DNA from: Tachypleus tridentatus
Lineage: Eukaryota; Arthropoda; Merostomata; Xiphosura; Limulidae
Direction: 5' to 3'
Assembly: GCF_004210375.1 (NCBI RefSeq)
Contig: NC_134830.1
Coordinates: forward strand, 169,205,874 to 169,269,873
Length of the DNA: 64,000 bases
Below are positions 48,241 to 60,600 of the stretch, piece by piece (position 1 is the first letter of the stretch; each line of letters opens with the position of its first letter). A model generated the notes under the pieces. The model was not told where the DNA came from and searched no databases. It saw nothing but the letters and a program-made list of their open reading frames with translations. The translations under genes were made by a program, and so were the position numbers.

Positions 48241-49550
48241 ATACACGTAATTAAAAATACTGAATCCCAAATTTTTTTTACTTGCTATTTCATACTTGGG
48301 AATCCAATTGAAACACATAAGAATGGTTCTTAAACAACCAGAAAAAGCTTAATGAATGGCTATAGTTCTACCCAAAAACATTGTGCTTGTAGACAGTGAT
48401 TTTTTTTCTAGTAACTGTAAACAATATTTTAAATCAAAAACATAATTACACCTAAAGGTTGGCACAGCTCAGAAGATTTAGGTTAGTCCAAAGTCCATAT
48501 TCTTAGCTAACAACCTGTTATAAAAGTATAATATGAATAAGGTTAAAAATAATAAAGCTTGATATATTAAACATTCTAGTTAATATCACCAATGGAAAAA
48601 TAAGAGTTTATTTCATGGAAAACACACAACTACCAGTTGTTTGTTAGCTTCATGTACTATTAAATATTTAATACTTGTTAAAGTATAATCAGTATGACCT
48701 TGTACAAGCAAAACTCTCCACAATTCTTACTAAAAATGTTTTGTTGCCAATGAAAATTATTCAATATCTCCAACAATGTAGCTTGAAACCTGAATACAAC
48801 ATACCACTTATGTCAAAACACTATACACACTGCATGTTCCTCCAAAAATAAACCATACCAAGTTTCATACTGTGAGAAAGGTCACTGTCATTGCTGTTTT
48901 TATTAGGCCTTAACATAAGTAACTTCAGAAACAAAATATATACATATAAAATGAATACAAGTTATGTTTAAAACCTACAATGTATTTTAAATAAAACCTT
49001 ATTTACAATTTTAGAAAAATCAGCTGAATTGTTATTTTTGTATGGTATTTTTTAATTGTAAACCTTTGTTTACAAACACCTTGAAACTATATGGTATATT
49101 TCAAATCAAAATATTAGATACAAATTTTATAAGAATGTAGAAAGGCATCAAAAATCAATATTTAAATACAACAAATTTAAATATTCTTAACTGCTTCTTA
49201 AAAAATTACATAACAGAACATTTCTGAAATCTGGAAATTCATACAAATATGACATATAAGCTGCAGAAATATAATCTGGGGTTTCAAAATATTTCATCAA
49301 GTAGTTGCTTTATTTTTAATGCAATAGAACAAACCACAACCTATTTGTCCCATTCAAGTGTTTTAAAAGCTAAAATGGTCATTTGATCACCATTTTATAT
49401 ATACAGAAATCCATGCAAGATAGAAACTAAATGAAAGGACTTTGTCTTAGCAGATGATACATTGTTCAAGTCAGTGGGGCATTAACTATTACTGACAGTT
49501 AAGCTAAAAACATTTTAAGATGCAAATATACAGACACTGATTTTCAGTCT
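48241..49550. other. Intergenic, nothing recognised
   Basis: AT-rich sequence upstream of U2AF65, no gene or repeat seen. Confidence 0.5.
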
Positions 49551-49574
49551 GAAAGAAGTAATTATCTACATAGT

Positions 49575-50150
49575 ACATATACAAGTTAGGCCTCACTTGG
49601 AATACAACATAGTTTTGGTCTGTTCATATAAGAAATTATACAAGATTTATTAAAAATGGTTCAAAGGAAAGCTAACAAATATTCCAGGGATGAAAGAATT
49701 ATCTTAAAGACAGGTTAAGATATATATATATATATATACAGATTAAACATCAATTAAACACAGGCCTCCAAATTTTGTCATTCTGATGATAATTGAATGA
49801 AACAAATATAAGATAAAACAGGATAGGTTACATTCAGAATTGTATGATTTATCTAACAGGCTAAATGACTAACAATATTTAATTTCTGTAGTGCATGTTC
49901 GTGTATCAAAGACATTTTAATACTTGGGTTTGCATTTTAGGGGAATGCTCTAAAAAAAGTCCTAAAATGAAGAGGCTGTATCCAGTTAAAGAAAAAACAT
50001 CAATTTGATATTAACTTACAAGATCCTTTATTTCCAGTATCATGGGTAAATGACTTACAGAGTGGAGTTTGTCAGTCAGCAGTTGTGAATGCCAGCATTT
50101 TACAAGAATTTATAAGGGTAATTGATGATTTCCTGAAAAATAAAAGGTTT
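49575..50150 (+). pseudogene. Decayed LINE reverse transcriptase 3' end
   Basis: Plus strand. VRPHLEYNIV (about 49587-49616) matches the RT thumb signature VRPxLEY; NIPGMKELS follows about 60 bases later in the same frame. Near 50045-50140, VSWVNDLQSG then SAVVNASILQEFI and IDDFL follow the WNxLPxxVVxAxSxxxFKxxxD end of such ORFs. A (TA)n run (about 49721-49737) interrupts it. Frame changes and stops show it is a relic. Confidence 0.55.
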
Positions 50151-51344
50151 TAAATTTTTCTTTTTTATAATTGTCAGTTGGTACGGACAGCCTTCAATTT
50201 ATTGACTAAATAGTCCTTTATTGCCCATACTTTATATTAAAACTTAAAATACTAAATCTTGCTCTCTTAATAGCCACACATCTGATATGATTAATCTATT
50301 AACAATAGTATTTTGACATTTAGAAAATCTGCCATAGATATCCTAATTAAAGTTAAATGGATTTTTTTTAGATAAAATCTACTTTACTAAACTGTGAATG
50401 TTATTAATTCTATCAGAGACGTAAGAAGGAGTTGCAAAGTGGGAGAGGTTGACTAGAAATGTAGATTAATATAGTAATATAACCTACTGTTTCTACGTAA
50501 CTTAAAAAACAAATGTGTAAAAGTGAGGGTGCTGTAGCCTATAGCACCCAGGTTCCGACACCTCTGTACATGTATACTAATGACAGTAATATAGTGCAAA
50601 TTTTCGCGCTTTGAACCCCATGCTCACTATCAACGTAGATGATGTACGTAAAATACAAGTTTATAAAACTAATGTATAAATAGAAAACGGGCCTAGTACT
50701 ATTACAGCAGAAAGTGGTAATATTGATAATGAAAGTTCATACTTGCAGCGATAGTAAAAACCTTCAATACAAATTCAAATGCTTATGTTTAGACTTTAGC
50801 TTAGGTTAGGCTTAACAATGAAAAAATGTACGAAAATTTCATTTTCATAACCTAAGTGAAATGAAGTTTGATATACAAGTTTCAGATAAAAAAGTACAAA
50901 AGTATATACTTTTTCTTTCTACAAACAACTATGAATATTAGTTATTTTCGATAAATGATTAAATGATAATTTGAAGAACGAAAATTAGGCCTAACTATCA
51001 CTCACCAACTCAAAATGAACACGCACACAATGCATAAACCAAGTAACCACCTTTTCTTGATACATGTAGAAGGAAGACGTTAGGTAACACCCGTTTAGGC
51101 ACTACTTTTTTACTGTAGTCTACAATAATAACTAATTGTTATTAACTAAATAACGACTTACGGGTTTGAAACTTATAAAAACAACAACAAAATTATATAT
51201 TTATAATAAATATTAATAATAGGATCAAAACGAATAATAAAGAATGATAAAAAACATGTTGCCGAATTAAAATAAATCTACATTCTAATGATAAAAGAAT
51301 ACGTTATTCGGAAACAACAGAATTATTTAAAAAGTGTATGTGTG

Positions 51345-51460
51345 TGTTTTTCGTTTTGCAAAGCCACAAAGGGCTATCTGCTCAGCCCACCGAGGGGAAT
51401 CGAACCCCTGATTTTAGCGTTGTAAATCCGGAGACATACCGCTGTACTAGCAAGGGGTAT
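51345..51460 (-). mobile_element. tRNA-Val-like SINE
   Basis: Minus copy: TTTGCAAAGCCACAAAGGGC (tail side), GGGGAATCGAACCCCTG (B-box) and ACATACCGCTGTACTAGC (A-box side). The anticodon loop reads TTTACAA, like tRNA-Val(TAC). Confidence 0.75.
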
Positions 51461-52012
51461 ATGAAAAAGTAAAATATAATCCTCTGCTTGAATTTACGTT
51501 GAACATTCAAGTCGAACGAGTTGTAACAAATTTTGAAAAGAAAGTAATCTAATTGTTAATTTTAACATTTCTAGCAACAGTAATTGATATGATTTACTAT
51601 ATACTTCATTTAAAAGAAGAAAAAAAAGGATTGAGTAAATATGATTTTTCCATGATTTATTCCTAAGTACTCTTCCAGCAATTAAATTAATAATAAATAC
51701 ATAAATGGCCCATTGGAATACAGCAAGCTATGCTTACTGTTCGCTTGCTTTACTTGTAACTATTCATGTTATGTGAATTTTGTTTTCCATTATAACTGAA
51801 ACTCTTAAAAAGATTACCCAAAACCAAGTTTAAAAACTTTCTGAAGTTGTAAGCCTTTTTATTTATGAGTAAAATATTAATACAACAAATGCCTATTTAT
51901 TTCATTTTCACGATAAATTTTATACAACGAAATAAATCTAGTGCAGCACATTACATACGTTCAGATATTCGGTCAAGTGCACAAAGGAAAAGACAATGTG
52001 TCAACATCATTC

Positions 52013-52279
52013 TGTTTGTTTGTTTGGAAATTTCGCACAAAGCTACTCGAGGGCTATCTGTGCTAGCCGTCCCTAATTTAGCAGTGTAAGACTAGAGGGA
52101 AGGCAACTAGTTATCACCACCCACCGCCAACTCTGGGGCTACTCTTTATCAACGAAAAAGTGAGATTGACCGTCACATTATACGCCCCCCACGGCTGGGA
52201 GGGCGAGCATGTTTAGCGCGACGGGGGCGCGAACCCGCGATCCCTGGATTACGAGTCGCACGCCTTACGCGCTAGGCCA
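52013..52279 (-). mobile_element. tRNA-Thr-like SINE with 14-bp target duplication
   Basis: Minus copy; TGTCAACATCATTC at 51999-52012 and 52280-52293 is a perfect target duplication. Head ends ACGCGCTAGGCCA, body close to consensus: a fairly young insertion. Confidence 0.95.
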
Positions 52280-52738
52280 TGTCAACATCATTCATCGTCA
52301 GTACTTGGGCTACTTTTATCTCTTTAAATGCAAGAATTTGACGATCATCCTCTTAACATGTCGATAGCTTCGAAATGTAAAGTTTAGTGTTTATTTGTTA
52401 TTTTTTGCTCAACAAGAGGTGAATTGTAGCATACTATCCTCTATATCACAGCTATTGGCTTTTAAATTTTTCATTCTCAATATAACAAAATAATAGTATC
52501 GTAAAGAAAAAATTACACCCCACGGTTTGTTGATAAAAGCAGAGTCACACTATGGGTTATTTGTATTGTGCCACCAAGGCAAAGAAATACAATTCTTAGC
52601 GTCATTAGTCCAAATCTGACTTTTCGCTGAACCACATGGATTACTTTCTTCCTATTAACTCCTATAAAATATAATCAAAACCTAATCAAGATTTAAAAAA
52701 CACTTTACACATAGTTCAGTACACTGTAACAAAATGAC

Positions 52739-52997
52739 CTGGATCGGAATGGTCAAGCGTGTTAAAGCGTTCGACTTGTAATCCAAGGGTCGTGGGTTCG
52801 AATCTCGGTCACACCAAACATGCTCGCCCTTTCAGCGTAGGGATATTATAATGTGACGGTCAATCACACTATTCTTGGGTAAAAGAGTAGCCCAAGAGTT
52901 GGCGTTGGGTGGTGATGACTAGGTGCCTTACATTGCTAAATTAGGTATGCTAGCGCAGATAGCCCTCATTTAGTTTTGTGCGAAATTCAAAACAAAC
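52739..52997 (+). mobile_element. tRNA-Thr-like SINE with target duplication
   Basis: Plus copy from CTGGATCGGAATGGTCAAGC to TGTGCGAAATTCAAAACAAAC. AAAATGAC at 52731-52738 and 52998-53005 flanks it. Confidence 0.93.
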
Positions 52998-53264
52998 AAA
53001 ATGACTCTGAATATGCAATTCAGCAAATAACTTGACAGTCACAGCCGACATAAAGTCGCGGTAAAATGGAATGTAATATAACTACATTTTGATATTGTTT
53101 GCCGTTCGTAAATAGTTTGATCCTACAAAAAGTGGATCCCTTTTGGGAAGGATAAGCAACAGCATTTTCCTACGCAAAATATTCATATATTCAGATTATA
53201 AATGTATGTTCACATTGAAAATTATGACTTGCAAGACAGAGACCTCCTTTATAATTAATTACAT

Positions 53265-53640
53265 TAAAAAATTAGGAATATTGGGTCGAGTTGGAGAACC
53301 AGAACCATCAAGAAAGAGATCTGCAACAAGTTGTACCCCAGCCGTAGTAAGCAAAATGTGGCATCTTGTAATAGGTGAAAAATCATAAACACAAAGGTCA
53401 ATGGCAAAAGCCATCCATGTGCCCTAAGCAACATAATCAAGAAAGATCGCCATCTGAAAAAGTGACACATGCTGTTTCCATGACATATTTACTCAATCGC
53501 CACATACCTTAAGCAGATGGAGTAAGAAATTGGTATTTGTGCTATTCCATATGAATGCATATAGGTCAACTCATCAGACCCAGCGCCTATTTGTGTTAGT
53601 TAACTGTTTAAATAAGCACTAGAAACCAGCCATTCTTGTA
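53265..53640 (+). pseudogene. Possible Tc1/mariner-type transposase N-terminal relic
   Basis: Plus frame reads RKRSATSCTPAVVSKMWHLV, a stop after GEKS, then RSMAKAIHVP and later HTLSRWSKKLVFVLFHMNA. The order (TPAVVSKV.., then RRSxxKxAxxxxVS) recalls the linker and second helix-turn-helix of IS630/Tc1-type transposases. There are several stops, no inverted repeats found. Tentative. Confidence 0.4.
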
Positions 53641-53879
53641 CAGTAGATAGATTATGAGAAGAATGAATGGAGGGTGTGCTTTAGACATGAAACGTTATGA
53701 CAGTCTTTTGCAATGTAAACTACTCCACAGATCTAGTTTCAAGTGAAAAATAATCAGATGTGTGAACATGGACTGTAATGACGTAATAGGGTTCCAAAAT
53801 ACGTTTAACATATACTGTAGTCAGATTTCGTATTAGCAATAGTTAAGATATATGGTGTAGAGACATACCATCTGATTTC

Positions 53880-54342
53880 TACTTTTTGATTATGATGTAG
53901 ATTTTAAAATATTTTATATACTGTTTTAGCATAACCTGTGATCAAGAAAATTGTTAAGTTGAATTCCTTTTAGCTGCCTTTGTCATCCCTTAAATATAAC
54001 AACTGGCTTGCCTGTATTGGGTAGTTATAAACAGTACCTTGTGCATGAAGATTGGTAACGTCTAAACAACGTATGTCATGTGATATCTCGAAGTTAAACA
54101 TTCCTTGTAGTACTTTTTGATTATGATGTAGATTTTTAAAATATTTTATATACTGTTTTAGCATAACCTGTGATCAAGAAAATTGTTAAGTTGAATTCCT
54201 TTTAGCTGCCTTTGTCATCCCTTAAATATAACAACTGGCTTGCCTGTATTGGGTAGTTATAAACAGTACCTTGTGCATGAAGATTGGTAACGTCTAAACA
54301 ACGTATGTCATGTGATATCTCGAAGTTAAACATTCCTTGTAG
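53880..54342. repeat. Tandem duplication, 231/232 bp x 2
   Basis: 53880-54110 and 54111-54342 are identical as far as I can compare, except one extra T in GATTTTTAAAAT of the second copy. Unit starts TACTTTTTGATTATGATGTA and ends AACATTCCTTGTAG. No coding content. Confidence 0.93.
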
Positions 54343-55321
54343 TTGAATAGTAATAATCAGTCAAGTGAATAGCGCTATTTTCCAACTCAATAACATATTT
54401 AGTCAGTGTGGAACATCATTTTCAATAAGTCAAGCGGCTGAGAAGTTTCGAGGAAACATAGCCGTCCTGATCATTGCATAACTTTAGCATAAGACAACCG
54501 TCGTCGTGCATAAAATGAAGTACACACACTGCTGTTTCTTAATCAAAAGGCCACGCAATGAGTTATCTGTGCTTTGCTGATACTTTACATTATAATATTA
54601 TAGAAGTTATAAACCCATACAAAAAAACACAACGATTTTATTATTTAGAGGCGATGAAAGACTGAAATACATTAGTTTAATTTAGTAAATGACAAACACA
54701 ATAAAATATCAATAATTTAATCTTACATTATTCAGTCTGAGGGTGCTCATGAAAAAAAACGTTTTACATCATTACCGTGAGCCCATAAAATTAATAATTA
54801 TTTTGATTTTATTGTGGTGAATTAATTAAAGTATGAAGCTGAATTAACAATTTGGTTTTAATAACTTAATCTTTACGTATAATATTCAAGTGTATTTCGT
54901 ATATATGTATTCTTATGGATTGGATACGTGAAAACATTGCGAGATTTTTATTCTCAACATATTGACTGCATTAACTCAACTGATTTGTATACATGGATAG
55001 TGCACGCCACTATCGAACCGTGGCGAAAGGTGGAGGTTTTGAGTGTAACGAATATATCCACAAAATGATGATAAAGATTGTTATTATTTCGGACACCTTG
55101 TTTATAAAATAAACAATTTACTTATATATCTGTATGTTGTTCCACCAATCGAAAAATATTTAATTTGTTGTCAACATATAATACTTATTTTAATAATTAT
55201 TAATACAACTCTTTTAAGTTTCAATCACAACAGTAAATACATCGGGCTATTAAAACTCCCAGAATCATGGTAACCGATACCTTCTGTAACAACTGTGCTG
55301 TTTTACTACTCTTATTGATTT
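54343..55321. other. Intergenic, nothing recognised
   Basis: AT-rich sequence without recognisable genes or repeats. Confidence 0.5.
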
Positions 55322-55589
55322 TGGCCTAGCGCGTTAAGGCGTGCGCTTCGAAATCTGAGGGTCGCGGGTTCGCGCCCGAGTCGCGCCAAACATGCTCGCC
55401 CTCCCAGCCGTGGGGGCGTTATAATGGACGGTCAATCCCACTATTCGTTGGTAAAAGAGTAGCCCAAGAGTCGGCGGTGGTGGTGATGACTAGCTGCCTT
55501 CCCTCTAGTCTTACACTGCTAAATTAGGGACGGCTAGCACAGATAGCCCTCGAGTAGCTTTGTGCGAAATTCCAAAACAGACAAACAAA
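55322..55589 (+). mobile_element. tRNA-Thr-like SINE with target duplication
   Basis: Plus copy. CTTATTGATTT at 55311-55321 and 55590-55600 is a perfect 11-bp target duplication. The body is close to consensus; the 5' end is slightly shortened (starts TGGCCTAGCGCG). Confidence 0.95.
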
Positions 55590-55952
55590 CTTATTGATTT
55601 ATATTTTTATGACTATGTGAAAAAAAAATCATAAACCTTACCTAAATTTTCATCAAAGATTCCCGTGCCATATACAGTTATAATAAATATAAATGTAATT
55701 AAGGGGTTACTTCATATATATTGACGTTGCTCTGAATTTTTCCATAAGAATATTCCACCATTCAACACTAACGGAAATCGTAACAATTGAGCAAGTATTT
55801 GTTTTCACCTTGTAAAAAAAAAGTTTAAACTACCTGATGAGGTAGTTCTGTATTTCTATTTTAAAAACTCCATTGCTATTTTATTTATCGTGTCATTATT
55901 CGTTTTCTATTTCTTATTTACTGTAAGCATCTAATACACCATGTAATATAAT

Positions 55953-56156
55953 TGTTCTGAATTTCGCGAAAAGCTCACGAGGACTATCTGAGCTAGCCGT
56001 CCCTAATTTAGTAGTGTAACACTAGAGAGAAGGCAGCTAGTCATCACTACCCACTCTTAGGCTACTCTTTTACCAACAAATAGTAGAATTGACCGTAAAA
56101 TTATAACGCCCCTACGGTTGAAAGGGCATGTTTGGTGTGACGGGGATTCGAACCCG
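55953..56156 (-). mobile_element. 5'-truncated tRNA-Thr-like SINE with target duplication
   Basis: Minus copy that stops inside the B-box (GGGGATTCGAACCCG), so the first half of the tRNA head is absent. ATGTAATATAAT at 55941-55952 and 56157-56168 flanks it, so the truncation happened at insertion. Confidence 0.93.
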
Positions 56157-56168
56157 ATGTAATATAAT

Positions 56169-57641
56169 ATCACTGGATTTTTTTAATCCAAACTACATCA
56201 TCACATGTTCAAAAGGTTTTACAACTAAACACAAGACATTTTATCATAATAATCTGTACTGAAAGTATGTTTGGAGTCACTAAGTAAAATCAAAAATAAA
56301 GTAGGGTTAAACCATGAAGATGATGCATACTACAAGTAAACTATTTGTGATGTATACAATTATACAAAGATGAGCAAATATGGACTTCAGACTTTGTGAG
56401 AGGCCATAGATAGGTGCAAGTGCATTATTTTATGTAAATATTATGGAATATGACTGCTTGAGGTCAAGTGTCCCTATAAGTAAAGAAACAGCACCTTCCA
56501 ACAAATATTTGAGTACAGAACATTCTGCTCTGATGAGAAAGACTTGTTGAAACGTCACCAAACATACTTCACACAAACATAGCAGGAAACATGTAAAATG
56601 CTAACTTTGTGATCTTGTGGTACACTTAATCAACAAATTACCATATGTACTGTTATTGGATATGAGCTTATAAATGCTGCACTTTCCAAATTAGATACTT
56701 TCTGAAAACATCACGCCTTAACTTATAAACACATAAACTGGAATACCATCCAAAGAAATACTTACTCCAACAAAATACTTCAGTTCATAAGTCTCAAACT
56801 TATTCTTACTATCAAAGGAAGTAATCCACATGTCAGGATAACACCAAGACTGGGTGTGCCAATTTTTGTTACTTACAATCACAAGAAAGTGAGGTAGTAC
56901 AGTATAAATCAGTTTTGCAAATGTTATGATGGAATAAATTAAAAAGTTTCCATAGTAAGTATAACAAAGAAGTCTGGTATATGCAAACATTTTATATGAG
57001 ACCTGTAATTTGTTAAGATGAGTAACTTAGTATATGCATGTGGACTGAATGGCCAAATCAGGGGGCTCTAGAGTTTAGGTGTCATCATTCCTAATTGTTA
57101 ATTATTAACCAGAAACATCTGTCATTACAAAACCTTTGTTTTATCTCTGAACCAAATAATAGCAGTAATATTACATGTGAAAATGCAGTGTTTATTCAGA
57201 AGATAATTTGTCAAACTTTAGACCCTTTCTCCTGCAGCCTCACACAATATGCTAAAGCTGCTAAGAGAAAGATTTTCACTAAATGTCTAACCTTAAAAAC
57301 ATTATTGTGATAATCCTAAGGAGAATTTCACTAAACACTGATATAAAAATGGATACTTATAATCTTGTATAGTGAAAATGCTTCTTTTATAAGATACTCA
57401 GAAGTTTGATAACTCCAAACAAGTAATGCTGTTGTGAATATAACATTTCTTTTGTGATAATAAATTTTTTGACAAGAGGGGGATATTTCCAATCACTAAT
57501 ATATAGTCACTTGAAACTAACAAACAAAATTTATATTTTTTTCCCCCACAATGTTACAGATATTTGTGCCTTCAATCATTTTTTTCTTCTTTTTTTTTTT
57601 TTTGTTAACCCAAATTAACTTTGTCTACAGCAGTTGTATTC
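56169..57641. other. Intergenic, nothing recognised
   Basis: AT-rich; a long T run at about 57587-57604 lies just past the RSL1D1-like stop codon. No clear canonical poly(A) signal chosen. Confidence 0.45.
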
Positions 57642-60600
57642 TTATGTTTTCTTCACCCTCTTTTCTGGGAAGCTTCCTTTCTCCATTTTATCAAATTCAT
57701 TAGACAAAATGCTTCTCCTCCTCTTTCTATCCTTTGCAAGTCGTCTTCTTTGAAATTGTTTACGTTTAAGCTTATTCATTTTCTTCTCTTCAAGCTTTAA
57801 CATTCTTTTTTCCATTTCTTCAGTTTCTGATTGATCATCTTCCAATACCTCAGCCTTACTGTTTGGTAAAACTGATACTGTTCCATCCGGAAAAACTTTA
57901 ACACAAGTCTTTCGAAGTGTTGTAACATCTCCCACCACCTGTTTTTTAGTAGGTTCATCCTTAGGCAAGACAACATTGTTTATAGATGCTGAAAATAAAG
58001 CAAATTACATATTTATGCTAAAATATTTTAAACAAACAGTCAAAGATTTTAACACAATCATCACAATGATTATTTGGAGCATGTATACACAGAGAAAAAC
58101 ATTTTATACTTTTACAAATACTAATACTTATTAAACATGTAGACTTATGAACTAAGCTGCATCAACTTAATATTTTTAAAATAGCAATTTATGCAATTTT
58201 ATTTCAAAATCTAATTATGCATATTTTCTTCTAGCAAAGCCACATTGAGCTATCTGCTGAGCACACCAAGGGGAATCAAACCACTGATTTTAACTTTGTA
58301 AATCCAAAGACTTACCACTGTACTAGTAGGGGCAAATCTAAGTGAGGAATAGTTTATGATTTCATGATGACAAGAAATACACTTGAAGTAAAAATGTATT
58401 CTAAAGACGACTGGTGTGGGTAGTAAAACTTTAATCAAAATAAAGTACAGAAAAACATTTCAACCTTTTCAGGTCATCTTCAGGTTAACAAGGAGAGTTG
58501 TTCTATACTTTATTTTAATACCTATACCAGCCATCTTCAGTACATGACTTGCAAGGTACCCCTTTTTTTTAATCTTTTGTAATATCCACCCCCTGACTCA
58601 TTATAAATCTTCAGGCATATAATGCTAAAATCAGAAATGGATACAGCATAAACAACCCACTGTGTAACTTTGTGATATTATAACATAAAAACAGAGTACC
58701 AAAGTAGGGGTCAATTTTAAGGTAAAAAAATTACCTAATGACATATAAATGGGAAGAGCAACAGATTTGTCAGTTTTGATGTGACACGAATGGATATTCT
58801 CCCACTTTCCAGGTACTTCCTCAGCAAGCTTTTTACATACTGCAAGGATGTTTTCTTTAATCATTAAATCTGAGAAGTCAAGATGGCCAACTGGTACATT
58901 ACTGGAATTTAAAATATTTTTATTAAAGAAAACAGATTTGCCATAATCCTGTGAATAAAACATTCAATACATATATTCACTAGAAACATTGATTTATATT
59001 AAAAAAAAAAAAAAAAACTCGTAGTACTTAAAATTGTCCCACAATGAAACTAAGTTAATTCTATAAAAGTTCAGTACATAAATACACCATGTTTCATTAT
59101 AACTTACAATTTAATTCCTTTATCCTGTAATGTGTGGTTTAAAAATAGAGATAAGTCATGCTGTTTCAGATATAACAGTAATCACTGTCTATAGCACTTT
59201 ATTACTTTAACATTAGTACAACATGCAGGGGCCCCGACTTAATTTATTACAGTACCATGAGTGTATTTGAAATTGTCCAGACAAGAAGGAAGTACTCAAA
59301 TTAATACAGTTATTTACAACATTGACAAACTTAAAAAGATTAAAATCTGGAATTAAAAAAATTATATTAATGTTCTCACAGCAAAAACAGAGTTTAGTTT
59401 AAACAGAAACATTTGATCTTAAACAGCATTTCAAGATGAGAAGTGGAGTAAAAAACAATTTCCTGATCATACAAGGTCATAGATCAAATTTAATGATCCC
59501 AGGAGCCAATTACCTTTACTTTTCCAGAGGCCTCCAAGATGGAGTAACAATGATCATAGCAATAAAATAATGCAGTCACAAGCAATTGATGAATAGCAAT
59601 ATTAAAACATACAACTGCTCAGAAAAACCCACCTGATGATTTTGATAGACACATTTCAAAACATTTCCAGTAATAACCAAACATTATAAAAATTAAACCA
59701 GAAAATATTGAAATGATAAGGAATGGATTTTTTTTAATGAGTAATCAGTTAAACCAGTAAATATATAGTCACATAACATCAAAATTAACTGTTATGATAA
59801 TATACATTTATTTTTAATACTTCAATATAAAGTAACCATGGTAATTTTAAAAGGTTTTAAAGAAATTAACAAAATATGCAATATTTTTATTGTCAGAACA
59901 CACCAACCTGCAAGATCCATGGGCTCTTACATACATTACAGTTTTATTCAGAGTTTTCTCAACTTCTTTCTTCAAATTTTTAACTTCCATATTCAATTGA
60001 AGAGGGTATCTAAAACAATGCTAATTTCAGTTTTATCATTTTAAGTCACACCTTTAAAAGCATTTTAAAAGTTAATTTAAATAAGTACAAAACTATTGGC
60101 ATATACTTTAAAAAAAAAAAAAAAAACACTAAAGAAACCAGAACCACAAAACTACAAATGCTTTTAACAAAAGAATCATTTTTTCTAATATAAAATAAGT
60201 CCTAATATAATAATTTAACAAGTTCTAACAAAACCTTGGCTTTTGTGGAAGTCTTATTTTGTATCACAGACAGTCCACTTGGGACATCACCAGTAAGGTT
60301 TTGTACTTACAATAAAGATGTGGCATTTGAAAACCAATTGCGGTTAGGGTTAGTAGCTTACACAAACAGCTAAGTTCAATTACTGTTTGTTTGTTTTTTC
60401 ATTAATCTTATAGTTTAAATTGTCAAAAGTATAGAAAAAATACAAAAAAATCATTTTCATATTTTATGTTTATTTTTATATTATTTAATATGAGAAAGTG
60501 AAAAGAAAATCTAAAGCTAAGTGTTGAGCATTTGAATCTTGCTGTTTCACAAAATTTCTAATAACATTTTTTCCCAGGAAAAAACCAACAAACCAACAAA

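Noticed and set aside
56525-56565. Hammerhead-like motif (CTGATGAG ... GAAAC)
   Set aside because: The segment between the cores does not form a convincing stem II and no matching stem III strand was found.
58250-58438. 62-codon minus-strand open frame in the RSL1D1-like intron
   Set aside because: Composed of a SINE and the foldback repeat.
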